From contig NC_061146.1 in assembly GCF_905220365.1 (NCBI RefSeq), positions 5,769,538-5,833,537 on the forward strand: 64,000 nt of DNA, in the 5' to 3' direction. Shown one piece after another: positions 35,949 through 48,591 of this stretch. This DNA is from Vanessa cardui. Lineage: Eukaryota; Arthropoda; Insecta; Lepidoptera; Nymphalidae. The notes under the pieces were generated by a model, which had not been told where the DNA came from, made no database searches, and worked only from the letters and a program-made list of their open reading frames with translations. How positions within the stretch are numbered: position 1 is the stretch's first letter; the number at the start of each line of letters is the position of its first letter. The translations under genes and the position numbers were made by a program.

Positions 35949-36764
35949 TTTTCCTATGAAGAAATTGAAAGCGAATTCCAAGCGTCTTCAAACACCGGAC
36001 AACACAAATGCACGCACCCACAACATAGAAAAAAAAGTTTGCGTTTTGTTACGTTCAATGTAAATATACTTTTTAAACTTTTATAACAAAGTATTAATAA
36101 ATTTTATTAAATTTAAGAAGATTTAATTGTATAATGTTAATAAATGAACTTATCTTCCTTAAATTTAATGTTTTATAGACTTAAAAATTACATTTTAAAA
36201 GAAAACGAAGTGAAAACAAATTGTAACATTATTTTTTTTAACATTTATAATTAACTGAGATATTAATTACATTATTAAAATAATAAATAATTTAATTTAT
36301 AAGAGTTATGTGTAGCGTTTAAAGGATATGTACAATCAAAACGCCCCTTACCATAGACAATATTAAAATGATTTTTTATAACGTCACACTACATGTAAGC
36401 TTTCTCTTTTAATTATAAGCTATTAATATTTTGAAATGAAAATCTTGTAAAGTTAGGTAAAGACTATTTATCTAATAAATAAGACATAATTTTGCAAATA
36501 ATATAATGTACGATTTTTAATAAGACGCTCTTAGCGTTCAACCAATAGCATTCCATAGTTATGTTTGTGCTGTAACAGGATTGGTGAATTGTGTAGTATA
36601 ATTTGTAAATGACATTTTTGACAACATCTATAAAATACTTCTTTTGTTTATGGTCCGCGTCTTCTCTCCTAGTTTGTGAGACAACAGTGATATATTTTTT
36701 GGATCTTTTGATCCGTTTTAATGGCTGCCTCATTGCGCGGTTGAATGGTTGCTTTAATTTAAAC
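35949..36764. promoter_or_regulatory. Putative bidirectional promoter of DEK and PSI
   Basis: The two start codons face away from each other across 816 bases, which must contain both 5' UTRs and both promoters. The sequence is AT-rich; no convincing TATA box or initiator could be singled out. An in-frame upstream reading frame for PSI starts at 36609. Transcription start sites are not determinable from sequence alone. Confidence 0.6.
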
Positions 36765-39700
36765 ATGAGTGATTATTCTTCTATGGCTACGCTTCAAAAC
36801 AATAGCAAACCGGAGGGATTTGCGGCTGCTGTACAACGTGCTAGATTGGTGAGCGGATATCCATTATCTGCATAATCGTTATACTTTGACACAATGCTTT
36901 TATTACTCGTTAATATTTTTAATTTACCTCCGTAAAACATAATAAAGTATCGCATAATCTACCCCCTTTCTGATAATTTATACATGTTAAACATTATAAT
37001 TCCTTACAGTGCTAACCTACTTTTTAGGCGTTGCGTACGTTTTATTAACTGTACCATGAAGTGATTGTTAGGTTTTAAAGGACATTCTCATACGTATTTA
37101 ACCACTATTTGTAGGTTGCAGCTAAAATTGAAGGTAGCGGCAGTAAAAGATCATTGGAAGAAGGATCAGAGCCGATTCCAAAGAAACAAGCGTCAATTGA
37201 GTCTTCATATCCAATTCAACAACAGCAACCACAACCGCCACATCAAATGAGGTATATTTTGATCAAATCGTCTTTATTTTTAATAAAATTTGATTCCCGC
37301 GCATTTTGTTATATCTGCAAAAATGCATTATATATGACAAAAATAACTCAAAACAGCTAGTAATATAAATAGTAAAAAAAACCATATTTTATTTTGAATT
37401 TATCAAGAATTATCTTATAAAAGAATTCATTAATTGTGTACTTCAACTATGCAGTGTTGTACAAACAAGTATAAATAAGAATGAACTTAAATATCAACAA
37501 AGAAATATAACAGAACTACCTTAGCTCATCTTACATAAATTTGACATGAGTGTTATATGTTATTGATAAAGCAATATCAATAATTTACATCACAACAAAA
37601 GTTTTCCTTTATTAATTCCATATAACCTTAAAAAATAACTGAATTATCTTAATAATATTTTTTATTGAGAAATACTTTCATTAAAAAGTACTTAACATAA
37701 AAAAATTTAGAAATATTGTATAATATTTTTATAACCAAAATATTTCAAACATCAAATAAAAAGGCTATCACTATCCCGTAATTTCATATAGTATATATAT
37801 GGTAATATGAAAACATTGAGTAGAGATATAGTATGAAAATCAGTGCATTACACTACATTTGAGCTTCATGTAAACTTGTCTGGATAGGGATAATCTATCA
37901 TCATATATTCGGCATAATACTTAGTATTATCATGTTCCATTGTGAAGGATGAGTGAGCGAGTGTAAATGTACAACTACAACAAGGGTCCCAAGGTTTGCG
38001 GAGCAGTGACAATATATAATGGATGAAACTGTTTAATTTCCAAATTAATTTTGATGTCTTGAACTTAAATATAATTTTAGGTATACACAATGAGACTTGA
38101 TATATTTGAACAGTTTTATTTCGTCTTTGAAAATTATATGGATTATGACACTTGTACAAATCCAATATCTGTGAATATTTAGATATAATAAAAATATACA
38201 TAATACAGTTCAAATAAATGTACGACAAGTCATGATGACTTAACATATAAATAAAATATAAGCATAGTTTTTATGTTTAATGTCGCTGGAGAATTGCAAG
38301 TTTAACTTTGTTTATATTAACCTATATTTACAACATCAATATAGACGTAATTATATTGAATAGATTGTATATGTAATCTTGCTTTCTAATCTGTCCGTCA
38401 AGTACACAACTGACTTTGATTAAATTTGTTGCATTACAGGATACATATGCAGTATTGAAATGTAAACTGCAAGTTTTCATGATAGTGCAAAATGCATATA
38501 AAGAACTGTATTTATTTTTACTTATACAACTTGTTAAGATTTGTCGTTCTTAGAATTGTTATTTGTTAGGATTGATAGGAGAATAGTTGATTTGAAGTAT
38601 TTATTTTCACTTGAAGTTTTTCTTGGTGGCAGGGCTTTTTGCAAGCCCGTCTGGGTAGGTACCACCCACTCATCAGTTATTCTACCGCCAAATAACAGTA
38701 CTCAGTATTGTTGTGTTTTGGTTTGATGGGTGAGTCAGCCAGTGTAACCACAGGCACAAGGGGCACAACATCTTAGTTTCCATGGTTGGTGGCACATTGA
38801 CGATGTAAGGAATAGTTAATATTTCTTACAACATCATTGTCTATGGGTGATGGTGAACACTTTCCATCAGGTGGCTCATATGCTCGTCCAGCAACCTAAA
38901 CACGTTTGGTTGGTTAAACCCTTAAACAAATATTGTGTTAAACTATACCATTCAGACATTGCCAAACCTTTTTAAAGCAACAAATCCTTCATATAAAATT
39001 ATTAAGCTTACCTTAAATTAGTAAATATCTTGGAGATCTCGAGTATGTATAAATTTATATGTGTTTTGGTAGTGTAACGGCGGCATCGGTTGCGACGCGT
39101 ATCGCGAATACGTCAGCGGCGCCCGCACCCCCCTCCGCCCCGCCGAACATGATGCCCGATCAGACTATCAACGAGTACATCAGGGTTCCGGATAAAATGG
39201 TCGGACTTAGTGAGTACATACACTAACACAAATTGTATCAGTGAGTTGGTAAGCTTTATATCGGCCTTCTTAAGGCGAGGCCTTTGCCCAGCTGTGGAAT
39301 GAAAGCAAAGTCATAAATACAAATATTTTTTATGAAGAGAAAGGATGTATAACTAACTACTCTATAGTATTATATCTTCTAACCGATAGTGTATATACTA
39401 ATTTCCTTGTATAACTTTAAATTCACTTTGTTATTATTTCCTATTCGGTTCCTTTGTTGTAAAAGTCCAGTGCTAATAATATTGTATTAAAATATAAACA
39501 ATTCTATCATAAGACTAGTTCAAAGTAAAATTAATTGTATCCGCAATTTTTATTAAATAACATAATTAAGTATGTCGGCACATATAAGTTTAAAGAATAT
39601 ACTAACTCTGAAACATCTAGCTTTTTATAATTATCCATATAAAATGTTCATGGTCTTAATGAATTCGTTACTTTTAGGTTATATAGGTTGAATATTTATA

Positions 39701-42700
39701 GGTTATATTTTATGGGGTAAATATTTCCCTTAAATTCGTCGTTATGTAATGTAACATAGCCAGTACTGGAAGTACTATGAGATTCTTGCCTCGTCTTATT
39801 ATAGAAGACAAAAAGATGTAGAATGTAATCTGACCTTGAAAGCCGACTAAGTTAATTATTTATGTTCAGGTCATTAAGAAATGATGATTTGTCATTCTCG
39901 AAAGATATTAGCTAACTGTGCGGAATTTACGTTAGTGCACAAGTATCTGTACTGTAGTATATCTCAAATTCATCGTCCCATGAGAGTGTAAACACTGGCT
40001 AGTTCTAAGCTATTGCCTGTTACTAAGAATTCGTTATAACAGTTTGGATAAGCTAGTCATTAAACTAACTAAGCAATTTGAGACAAACGTATTGTGTCTC
40101 AACGATCAATATGAAGGTGTTAAACTAACACACGAGACATAGCTTCTTAAATATATTATAAGGCAGCAAAATTCTGCCACCATCACCAACTCCTAGATGA
40201 ATGTACAGTCGGAGTAAGAAAAGATTCGTAACCTTAAGATCTATTATCGTTTGCTCAGTATGAGCGGCAATCTGCTTTACGGATCGAGAATGACGTATTG
40301 CGTCGCAATGATTTGATGTTTAGATTCAAAAGGTACTAAGAGCTTAAAAGTTGATAAAGGAATTAATTTGAAAACTGACTGACTGACTCCGTCTGTACGA
40401 GTGGCACTACAAGTGGCAACATTTTATTTTAATGATAAATTGTTTGTCAGTCATAGGACGTGGTGGCGAGCAGATAACTCGTCTGCAAGCAGAGTCGGGC
40501 TGCAAGATACAGATGGCGCCGGACTCGGGCGGTCAGCCGGACCGACTGTGCACTCTCACGGGATCCCGGGAGGCCATCACGAGGGCTAAGTATGTATCTA
40601 TTATATTAATATGACAGGATTTCATTCATATATCATTTATTAAAATTACACTTTGAATGAATACTATTTTAAAATATGTACTGCCAATAATATGTAAGTA
40701 AAATATACAAATTATTTTACTTAACATTAATAATTTTGTGTAAAACAACGTCGTAATTAATAACAAAAAAAAATCATATTAATTTATTTGTAAAAATATA
40801 AATTATTAATATAAATTACTCAATTTAAATTATTTATTACCTACTTGTTGAATGAAAATGAGGCTTCAGTTAATCAGTGAGACATGTACTCTTTCTTAAT
40901 TTCATCAATCATATCTTACAAATAATACATGCATTCTCATAAATTGTTAAATAACAATCTTTAGTAAAAATGAGAAACTGGCCTCAGTTTCGAAACGTTT
41001 TGCTGTTGTTATGAAGTTCGAACATTCCTCACAGGGAACTAGTCAATCAGATCGTCAATCACCGTGGTCGTGAGAACGCTCCGCAGCATCAAGACAATCC
41101 AGGTGGTGGAATGCCACCCATGAACAGGGGTGGTGGTGGTGGGCTCGCAGTCACGGTCAGTGCATAAAATTATTATAAGTTTATATACCAATTTTATAGC
41201 AAAAAACCTTCCAAACGACAAGAAAAAACAATCAAGTTTAACTTTATTTTAATTTGTTTTATTAAAAAGCACGAAACTTATAATTAATATCTTAATAACT
41301 TAACTATCAATTTTCATTAATAAAATGTCATTTGATAACAATGATGTTTTAGTGAACAGATATGTTATTAACGCGCGAAAAGTGAAGACTAGAAAACGTC
41401 CTAATTGGGACGTTTGCCTTAAGTCGTTTTACGTAGTAATACGTTTTGCGTAATTAAAACATCTAGTTATCCCTTTTACTTGTTGTTTTTATCAAGCTAT
41501 CCTTTTTACTTTTAACGAAATGTAAAAATAATCTAAAATAAACGGTCCCCGGCGCGGCACACTTTTTTCTGTTGTTTAGTATGGATATAACATATCTGTT
41601 TATTAGAATATCATTGTTTGATAACAATAAAAAATAAATAAGTAGTTAACATAGAATTTTTTAACAACAAAATCAAACATTTTTTTTACTATTTACTATA
41701 ATACTATATTGTTCAACAGGAAGAAATAATGCTGCCCGGCCCTAAAGTTGGTTTGATCATTGGCAAGAATGGTAAGACCATAAAGCAACTGCAGGAACAG
41801 TCTGGTGCCAAGATGGTGGTCATACAAGATGGACCTAATACTGAATATGTGAGTTTTCTTCAACAAATATCGTTTCGAGTAATCTTCAACAAATATCGTT
41901 TCGAGCGACCAAAGATAATATAGGAAAGAGCTATGTTAAATAATTAATTATGAAAATCAGTAATAGTTTACCTAAACAACAGCTATACAATCAAATCAAT
42001 TTAATTCAAGTGAACTTAAAAATGAAGCATTTTTGAATCGTCCATAATTAAATTGTTGCTTTCGGAAAGCAGCTTGTAGCAAGTAAAAAACAGCAAGAAT
42101 CTCGCATTGTTGCTCTTTTCAAAATAAACAGATTTACAATGCTGTTCTTTACAAGTAGTCTTATTATTATTAACAACAACAACAGCCTGTAAATTCCCAC
42201 TGCTGGGCTAAAGGCAGGAGGCCTTCCTCCCTTTGAGGAGAAGGTTTGGAACCATTCCACCACGCTGTTCCAATGCGGGTTGGTGGAATGCACATGTGGC
42301 AGAATTTCTATGAAATTTGTCACATGCAGGTTTCCTCACGATGTTTCTCACCGCTGAGCACGAGATGAATTATAAAGATAAATTAAAGCACATGGATCAG
42401 CGGTGCTGAAACGCACGCGTTCTAACCTCTGGGCCATCTCGACTGTTAAAAACTTTGAAAAATGTTGATATGAATGCTGTTCTAGGAGAAACCTCTCCGT
42501 ATATCCGGAGATCCGTCGAAGGTGGAGCACGCAAAGCAGCTTGTTTTTGAGCTGCTGGCAGACAAAGACATGCAGCAGGGCGGCGGCGGTCCGCGCTCGT
42601 ACGACGACGGAGGCTACCAGCAGGAGCAGGGCAATGGACTCGCCACCAATTCCACTGAGGTATGCCTCTCATAACACCAACACCTGAGGTCCTGGGTTCG

Positions 42701-45700
42701 ATACCCAGCCGAGTCAATGTAGATTATCATTAGTTTTCTATGTTTTGGGTCTGGGTGTTAGTGGTACCGTCGTTACTTCTGATTTTCCATAACACAAGTG
42801 CGTTACTACTTATTGGTATCAGAGTAATGTATGTGATGTTGTCTCATATTTATTATTATTATTTGTTATTTATAAATGTTATATTTGATATGTTAATAGA
42901 TTGTTATTATTTTTCTTCAATTAAAGTTTACATACTAAAACTAAAAATATAAATATCATATTAAAGGAGGTTGTCATAATAGTCTGGCTACATTCATAGT
43001 ACAAGCTGATTATATTGTACATGTATATAAAGATTTGATAGAATTCCATATTTACATATCATATGAAGGAATAACATCTAATTATTTAGATACATTTCAT
43101 GATAGTAATGATAATATGTTGTTTTATTAGGTCTTAGTACCAAAAGTGGCAGTCGGTGTGGTGATCGGAAGAGGTGGTGACATGATTAAGAAAATCCAGG
43201 CTGAAACCGGCTGCAGGGTTCAGTTTCACCAAGAGAGGGATGACGGACCTGGAGATAAGAGGTAAATTATATCTTTTGATCCTTTACCTAACTCCCTAAA
43301 CTTTTACAGTTCATAAAAATTCAATAAAATGTATTTAACACCCATTTTAAAATAATTTCTGTGGTTTATTCTTGTAAAAATTAAAGTAATTTATTAATCA
43401 TTTAATGATACAATGAAAATTTAATCTATTATTAACAATAAGTATATATATTTTATGAGCTAATTAAGCTCATAAAAATGTTACATAATCATGGCTGTAT
43501 TACCATATTATTAAAATAACATTATTTTTTTTTTTTTTCAAAACTTTAATTTTTAATTGCTGATCTTTCTTTAAACTTTTTATTAACATTATTATTTTAA
43601 TGAAACAGGTGCTACTTACAAGGCAAACCTCATCAAGTGGAACAGGCAAGGCAAATGATTGAAGATTTAATTGCAAGTGTAAATGTGAGTATTACATATC
43701 ATTATACAAATAATTATAAATCATAACATATTTTGGGGTATTTTGAAACCATTAATAAGCTTCCTTCCATTATAGAACTTTCACCAGAAATTAAGTAATT
43801 ATTTGATTGTGTAGCATAGTTATTAGTCATTGTTTTGTTTTCAAAGACTTTAATGGAGTATTCTTAATGGTACTTAGTGGTTTTTAAATAATTTCTCTGT
43901 GAAGTGAAGGAAGTTCTGTAGATCGTGAGGATTTAATGTTTGAGTTTTTTCTAATCTAACATTATTACTATATAAATCTTTATTTTTAAATTATTTTTAT
44001 CGTTTTATTGATTATTCGAAAATTATTCACCATGATAATGCATTTTAACGAACTTTCTTATCAGTCATAGGTCTATTTTTTTTTAATCTTTTATTATTTT
44101 TAAAAAGTCAACAAACTTATAAACCTAGAGAATCGCCGAGTTTATTGGTGTAAAGACAGTATGCATAACAATTACAATTCTCGTAAAAAAACACAATAAA
44201 ATGTCCTTATCTTTAATGTTTATTTTTTGCATGCTAGAATAGAGAATTGTAGTAATAAATTTGTCAATACTGCAATGATGTTGTAGTAAACAGATATGTT
44301 ATTAACGCGCAAAAAGTGAAGACTAGAAAACGTCCTAATTGGGACGTTTGCCTTTAGTCGTTTTATGTAGTAATACGTTATAATACATCATAATTACGTA
44401 GTAATACGTTTTGCGTAATTAAAACATCTAGTTATCCCTTTTACTTAATGTTTTTATCAAGCTATCCTTTTTACTTGTAACGAAATGTAAAAATAAACGG
44501 TCCCCGGCGCGGCACACTTTTTTCTGTTGTTTAGTATGGATATAACATATGTGTTTATTTGAATACCATTGTAATACTGTTTATATAAACGTTTATATAA
44601 ACGGCGTTCTTTATTTAGTGAATATTCACTAAATAAAGAACGCCGTTCGAATCGGCGTCTTAAGTGTTAACTATTGTCTGTTCGCGTTAAGAATGCAGTG
44701 AGTTGTCATTCTTTACCGGCCTGACTCCGCCCCCTTTGACCAATCAAATCTTTTCAAATTACAAAGTCAAGTTCACATTTAATTAATTATTAACTGATAT
44801 TTTTATTTTTATAATTTAAATTTTGTTTATTTATTTATTTATATTTAATTTATTCAGGCTGTACACGTAATAATTAATGTAACCTATAGCTACTAGATGA
44901 CGTGTCAAAATATGTAAATTTCTACATCGAGATTGCAAGATTCGCAAACGATTGTATATAGTGTTAAGAATTTTGTTGATTAATACCCCGATTCGATTTT
45001 TTATTTTAATGTGAATTTTTTAAATTCATTATACTTAGTCTTTAAAACAAATATAATTTGTTGGAATTTTAACACAAATATGCATACACCTTCACCCTGC
45101 TGTTAAAAAAGATTTGATTGGTCAGGAGGCGGAGTAAAGCCGGTAAACAATGACAACTCACTGCATTCTTAACGCGAACAAACTATAGTCCACCAATCCT
45201 CGTTGGGCGGTTGCGAGGCGAGTAGTGTAGCGACGTAATCGATGGCTCGTTACGGTCACCCAGCTGTCTCCGCAGTTGGCGATCCGGTCGGGGCGCGGGC
45301 GCGGCGGCGCGCAGCGCAACGGCGCCGAGCGCGACTTCCAGCAGTGGCCCGAGCAGGGACAGGAGGTCCGCGTCACATTCACCGTCTCCAACATCAAGTG
45401 CGGCCTCATCATCGGACGAGGTAACTAGCCATGCCAATGACATTCCACTAATCAATCATCTACTTATGATCACTGTAATTTTATTTCGGAAGTAGATTAT
45501 TCAGCCACCTGATGGTAAGTGGTCACCATCACTCATAGACAATGACGCTGTAAGAAATATTAACTATTCCTTACATCGTCAGTGTGCCACCAAACTTGGG
45601 GACTAAGATGTTATGTCCCTTGTGCCTGTAGTTACACTGGCTCACTCACCCTTCAAACCGGAACACAACAATACTGAGTACTGTTATTTGGCGGTAGAAT

Positions 45701-48591
45701 AACTGATAAGTGGGTGGTACCTACCCAGACGGGCTTGCACAAAGCCCTACCACCAAGTGACTGTTGTTTATTTTTTGTCTTTTTATGGTTAAACGGATTA
45801 CATACAAGTAATTAACCTATTTTTTTTTAGTATAGCCAAATTCTTATTATTTTTTTAAGTGGGTTATAATGTAATATTGTTTAATTTTTAATATGTTTAC
45901 AAATATCGTGTAGGTGGCGATGTTATTAAACAAATCAACGCTCAGTCCGGTGCGCACTGCGAACTGGATCGCCGGACGCAGAACAACGACCGTAACAATC
46001 GCACATTCTACATACGCGGACACCCAGAGGCGGTAGAGCATTGTAAGCGGATCATCATGGAGAAAGTTGGGACGGTGAGGATTGATTAGTTATATACTTC
46101 CTATTGTCTTATAGTATCATATAACAACAACAACAACAACAACAACAGCCTGTAAATTCCCACTGCTGGGCTTAAGGCCTCCTCTCCCTTTGAGGAGAAT
46201 TTGTACACCCCTACCATCCTATCTCTCTCCTCTACCAAAGATTGTCTGGAAGAGATCGCTGTTTTAGCGATAAAGCCGCCTATTGTACATTTGTTTTTTC
46301 TTTGTTTTACTCCTATTATTTTTGTCTATATTGGTGTGCAATAAAAAGTATATAAATAAATAAATAAATTCTTTGCATTTTTTTCATCTTAACCATTGTT
46401 AATTCACCTTGTTGATAACAGCCAGTGAACTTCATGCCCGATAACGGAAACGGCGGTAATGGTGGCGGTGGTGGTAACAACGGTAACGGTGGTGATTACT
46501 ACGGAGGTGCGCCTGCGCCCGGCCCTCCAGCCTGGGGATACAACCCGCACTGGCATCACCAACAACAGCATCAGCCACAGGTAAATAAATATGGTCTTTG
46601 CAATCAAAGATAGCTATCTGCACCAGGTTTAATATAAAATTCGGCTTTCTTAAAGTAATAGTTTCAAAGGTAGCAATCTACAAAATTAAAATAGTTTTCA
46701 TAACTCGTGTAGAATGATTTTTACTGTCATATAACATTAGTTCAACCTTATACTTATATATTATACTATTTAAAAAGTTTTGTAACCCCAAGTCAAACAA
46801 ATTAACCCACAAACTGTTTTTATTGTTTTACCAACATTTGTCAAAATGTTAGATTACCACCTTTGATACTAGTCGACTCATTAATCTGCCACAGATTATA
46901 AATTATGTAGTTATGTAATGTCTTGTGTAATGTTTTTCATGAGATTAATATCACGGATTTGTATTTGTCAATCATTGTTGATTTATATGTAATTTTTAAT
47001 CTTTAGTGATGTTTAATATTTCTTATTTTTAATGTCAATGAGCCACTTGATATGTGTCATACAAGACGTAGAAATGACTTCGAAACTATAATTGTTATAC
47101 CTTTATTTGTAATTGTGCAGCAACAAGTCCAAATCAATCCCGCTACTGGTCAACCAGACTACTCCCAACAATGGATAGACTATTACCGGTCACTAGGACT
47201 GATGCGCGAGGCTGAAGCGGTGGAACAACAGACTAAACAACAACAGCAAGGTAAGTTTGTGATGATAAACAACAATGAAATATAATGGTATGAGAATCTT
47301 AGTACAAGGGATAATTTTAAAAATAGTTGTAGTCAATGGATAGAGTAATTAAAATTACACATACATTTTTAAAGGACATACCAACAACAACAACAGCCTG
47401 TAACTTCCCACTGCTGGGCTAAAGACCTCGTCTCCCTTTGAGGAGAAGGTTTGAAACATATTCCACCACGCTGTTCCAATGCGGGTTGGTGGAATACACA
47501 TGTGGCAGAAATTCTATGAAATTTGTCACATGCAGGTTTCCTCACGATGTTTTCCTTCACCGCTGAGCATGGGATGAATTATAAAGACAAATTAAGCACA
47601 TGAATCAGCGGTGCTTGCCTGGGTTTGAACCCGCAATCATCGGTTAAGATGCATGCGTTCTAACCACTGGGCCATCTCGACTCTAGGACATACCAGAAGT
47701 TACAAAATTCTTTTATATTAATTAACAGGGTCTGGTGGCGGTGGCGCGCCCACAACGCCCACGTCAGCGCCGGCCAGTGCGCAGCCCGCCTCGCCCGCGC
47801 CAGCCGCTGACTACAGCGCGCAGTGGGCAGAGTACTACCGCGGCATCGGCAAGATAAAGGAAGCCGAGGCTATAGAGGCACAGATCAAGATTAAGGTACA
47901 TCCTGAAGTAAAACTTGACGATCTCCATGGTCGAGTGGTGTGTACACCGGTTTTCATGGGTACGCCACTCTGAGGTCCCGGGTTCGATTCCCGGCCGAGT
48001 CGATGTAGATTACCATTAGTTTTCTATGTTGTCTTGGGTCTGGGTGTTTGTGGTACCGTCGTTACTTCTGATTTCCATAACACAAGTGCTTCAGCTACTT
48101 ACATTGGGATCAGAGTAATGTATGTGATGTTGTCTCATATTGTTTATGGGCATTTATAGATAATAGAAATGATGCTAAAATATTTATCTTTAATATAATA
48201 TTATGATTATGCAACTCGCCACGCCGGTCTAATGACTAGCTTTTATGGTTGCAAATCTCAACCCGTGGGTGAAATTCCTGGTTGGGCCAAAAAAACTGAA
48301 GATATAAAAAAACTTATATCGCATGCCCAACTACTGTGTCATATCACACCGTGTGCGATCCCGATTAGAGAGTGTAATGGTGTCTCCCCACAGTCGCAGC
48401 CGGGCAGCGCGCCGGCGCAGTCCGCCCCGCAGGCCACGCCGCCCAACCCCACGCCGCCGTCGTCGAGCGCGGGCGGCGTGGTGTCGCAGTACGGCCAGTA
48501 CGGCGTGTACCCGCCCGTGTACCCCGGCTACCCCTACCCCTACCCCGGCGTGCCGCCCGCCCCCGACCACGCACCGCACCAGCATCAGTAG
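36765..48591 (+). CDS. Psi: FUBP/PSI-type KH-domain RNA-binding protein (15 exons)
   Basis: Exons: 36765-36848, 37115-37251, 39073-39209, 40451-40589, 41035-41155, 41720-41848, 42486-42659, 43131-43261, 43609-43684, 45276-45420, 45914-46074, 46422-46580, 47121-47250, 47729-47895, 48394-48591. Total 2088 nt, 695 residues; all phases fit. The start MSDYSSM and QRARLVAAKI match the FUBP/KHSRP N-terminus. Four KH domains carry GxxG loops: GLIIGRGGEQI (about 118), GLIIGKNGKTI (about 214), GVVIGRGGDMI (about 315), GLIIGRGGDVI (about 420). The Gly/Gln-rich C-terminus has two motifs, DYSQQWIDYYRSLG and DYSAQWAEYYRGIG, like the AB motifs through which Drosophila PSI contacts U1-70K. Family role: nuclear pre-mRNA splicing control and transcriptional regulation. 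Exon 10 has a second in-frame acceptor at 45264 that would add LSPQ. Confidence 0.93.
37252..39072. other. PSI intron 2
   Basis: Holds a degenerate SINE-B trace near 37864-38010 and the SINE-B copy at 38628-38898; the rest is AT-rich with nothing recognised. Confidence 0.5.
38628..38898 (-). repeat. SINE-B copy (minus)
   Basis: From 'ggtggcagggctttttgcaag' to 'cagcaacctaaacacg', close to full length. Confidence 0.78.
40203..40399. mobile_element. MITE, second copy of the 22519 family
   Basis: Left 'tgtacagtcggagtaagaaaa' and right 'ctgactccgtctgtacga' are imperfect inverted repeats. The interior is related to the reverse complement of 22519-22729. It ends about 50 bases before the acceptor of PSI exon 4. 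Confidence 0.65.
41339..41616. mobile_element. hAT-type MITE, copy 2 (8-base TSD tttgataa)
   Basis: CAATGATgttttagtgaacag to tattagaatATCATTG, with tttgataa at both 41331-41338 and 41617-41624. It is about 30 bases shorter than copy 1, lacking one inner repeat. Confidence 0.88.
42170..42442 (-). repeat. SINE-A copy (minus), box region deleted
   Basis: From 'aacaacaacaacagcctg' to 'gggccatctcgact', but the box B region near 42405 is missing. It ends about 44 bases before PSI exon 7. Confidence 0.75.
42680..42863 (+). repeat. SINE-C copy, 5' truncated
   Basis: Begins at 'acctgaggtcctgggttcg' (box B present, head lost) and ends in 'tctcatatttattattatt'. It starts 20 bases after the donor of PSI exon 7. 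Confidence 0.72.
44273..44571. mobile_element. hAT-type MITE, copy 3
   Basis: CAATGATgttgtagtaaacag to tttgaatACCATTG. Flanks caatactg (44265-44272) and taatactg (44572-44579) match at 7 of 8 bases, consistent with an older duplication. Confidence 0.85.
44600..44647. repeat. Perfect 48-base palindrome
   Basis: Left arm aacggcgttctttatttagt, centre gaatattc, right arm actaaataaagaacgccgtt, with no mismatch and no spacer. It lies between the hAT MITE and the long inverted-repeat element. Confidence 0.92.
44679..45180. mobile_element. Element with ~75-base terminal inverted repeats
   Basis: tgttcgcgttaagaatgcag...caatcaaatctttt at the left is answered by aaaagatttgattggtca...ctgcattcttaacgcgaaca at the right, with a few mismatches. 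Flanks aactattgtc (44669-44678) and aactatagtc (45181-45190) match at 9 of 10, a duplication length compatible with Mutator-like transposases. The interior is AT-rich and non-coding. The right end lies about 95 bases before PSI exon 10. Confidence 0.75.
45501..45760 (+). repeat. SINE-B copy, 5' truncated
   Basis: Starts at 'cagccacctgatggtaagtg' and ends 'gccctaccaccaagtgac'. It lies between the two exons that together encode KH4. Confidence 0.78.
46121..46200 (-). repeat. SINE-A tail fragment
   Basis: Only the (CAA)n tail and 'cagcctgtaaattcccac...ccctttgaggaga' remain. It is cut off next to the LINE-like repeat that follows. Confidence 0.72.
46228..46372 (+). repeat. LINE 3'-end-like repeat
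   Basis: 'gattgtctggaagagatcgct', 'agcgataaagccgcc', 'ggtgtgcaataaaaag' and a (TAAA)n tail; third copy of the family at 1129 and 15712. It may have inserted into the SINE-A at 46121. Confidence 0.6.
47384..47683 (-). repeat. SINE-A copy (minus)
   Basis: Full-length, from 'caacaacaacagcctgtaac' to 'gggccatctcgactct'. It ends about 45 bases before PSI exon 14. Confidence 0.8.
47918..48145 (+). repeat. SINE-C copy
   Basis: 'ccatggtcgagtggtgtgtac' head, box B 'gggttcgattccc', end 'gatgttgtctcatatt'. It starts 22 bases after the donor of PSI exon 14. Confidence 0.78.
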
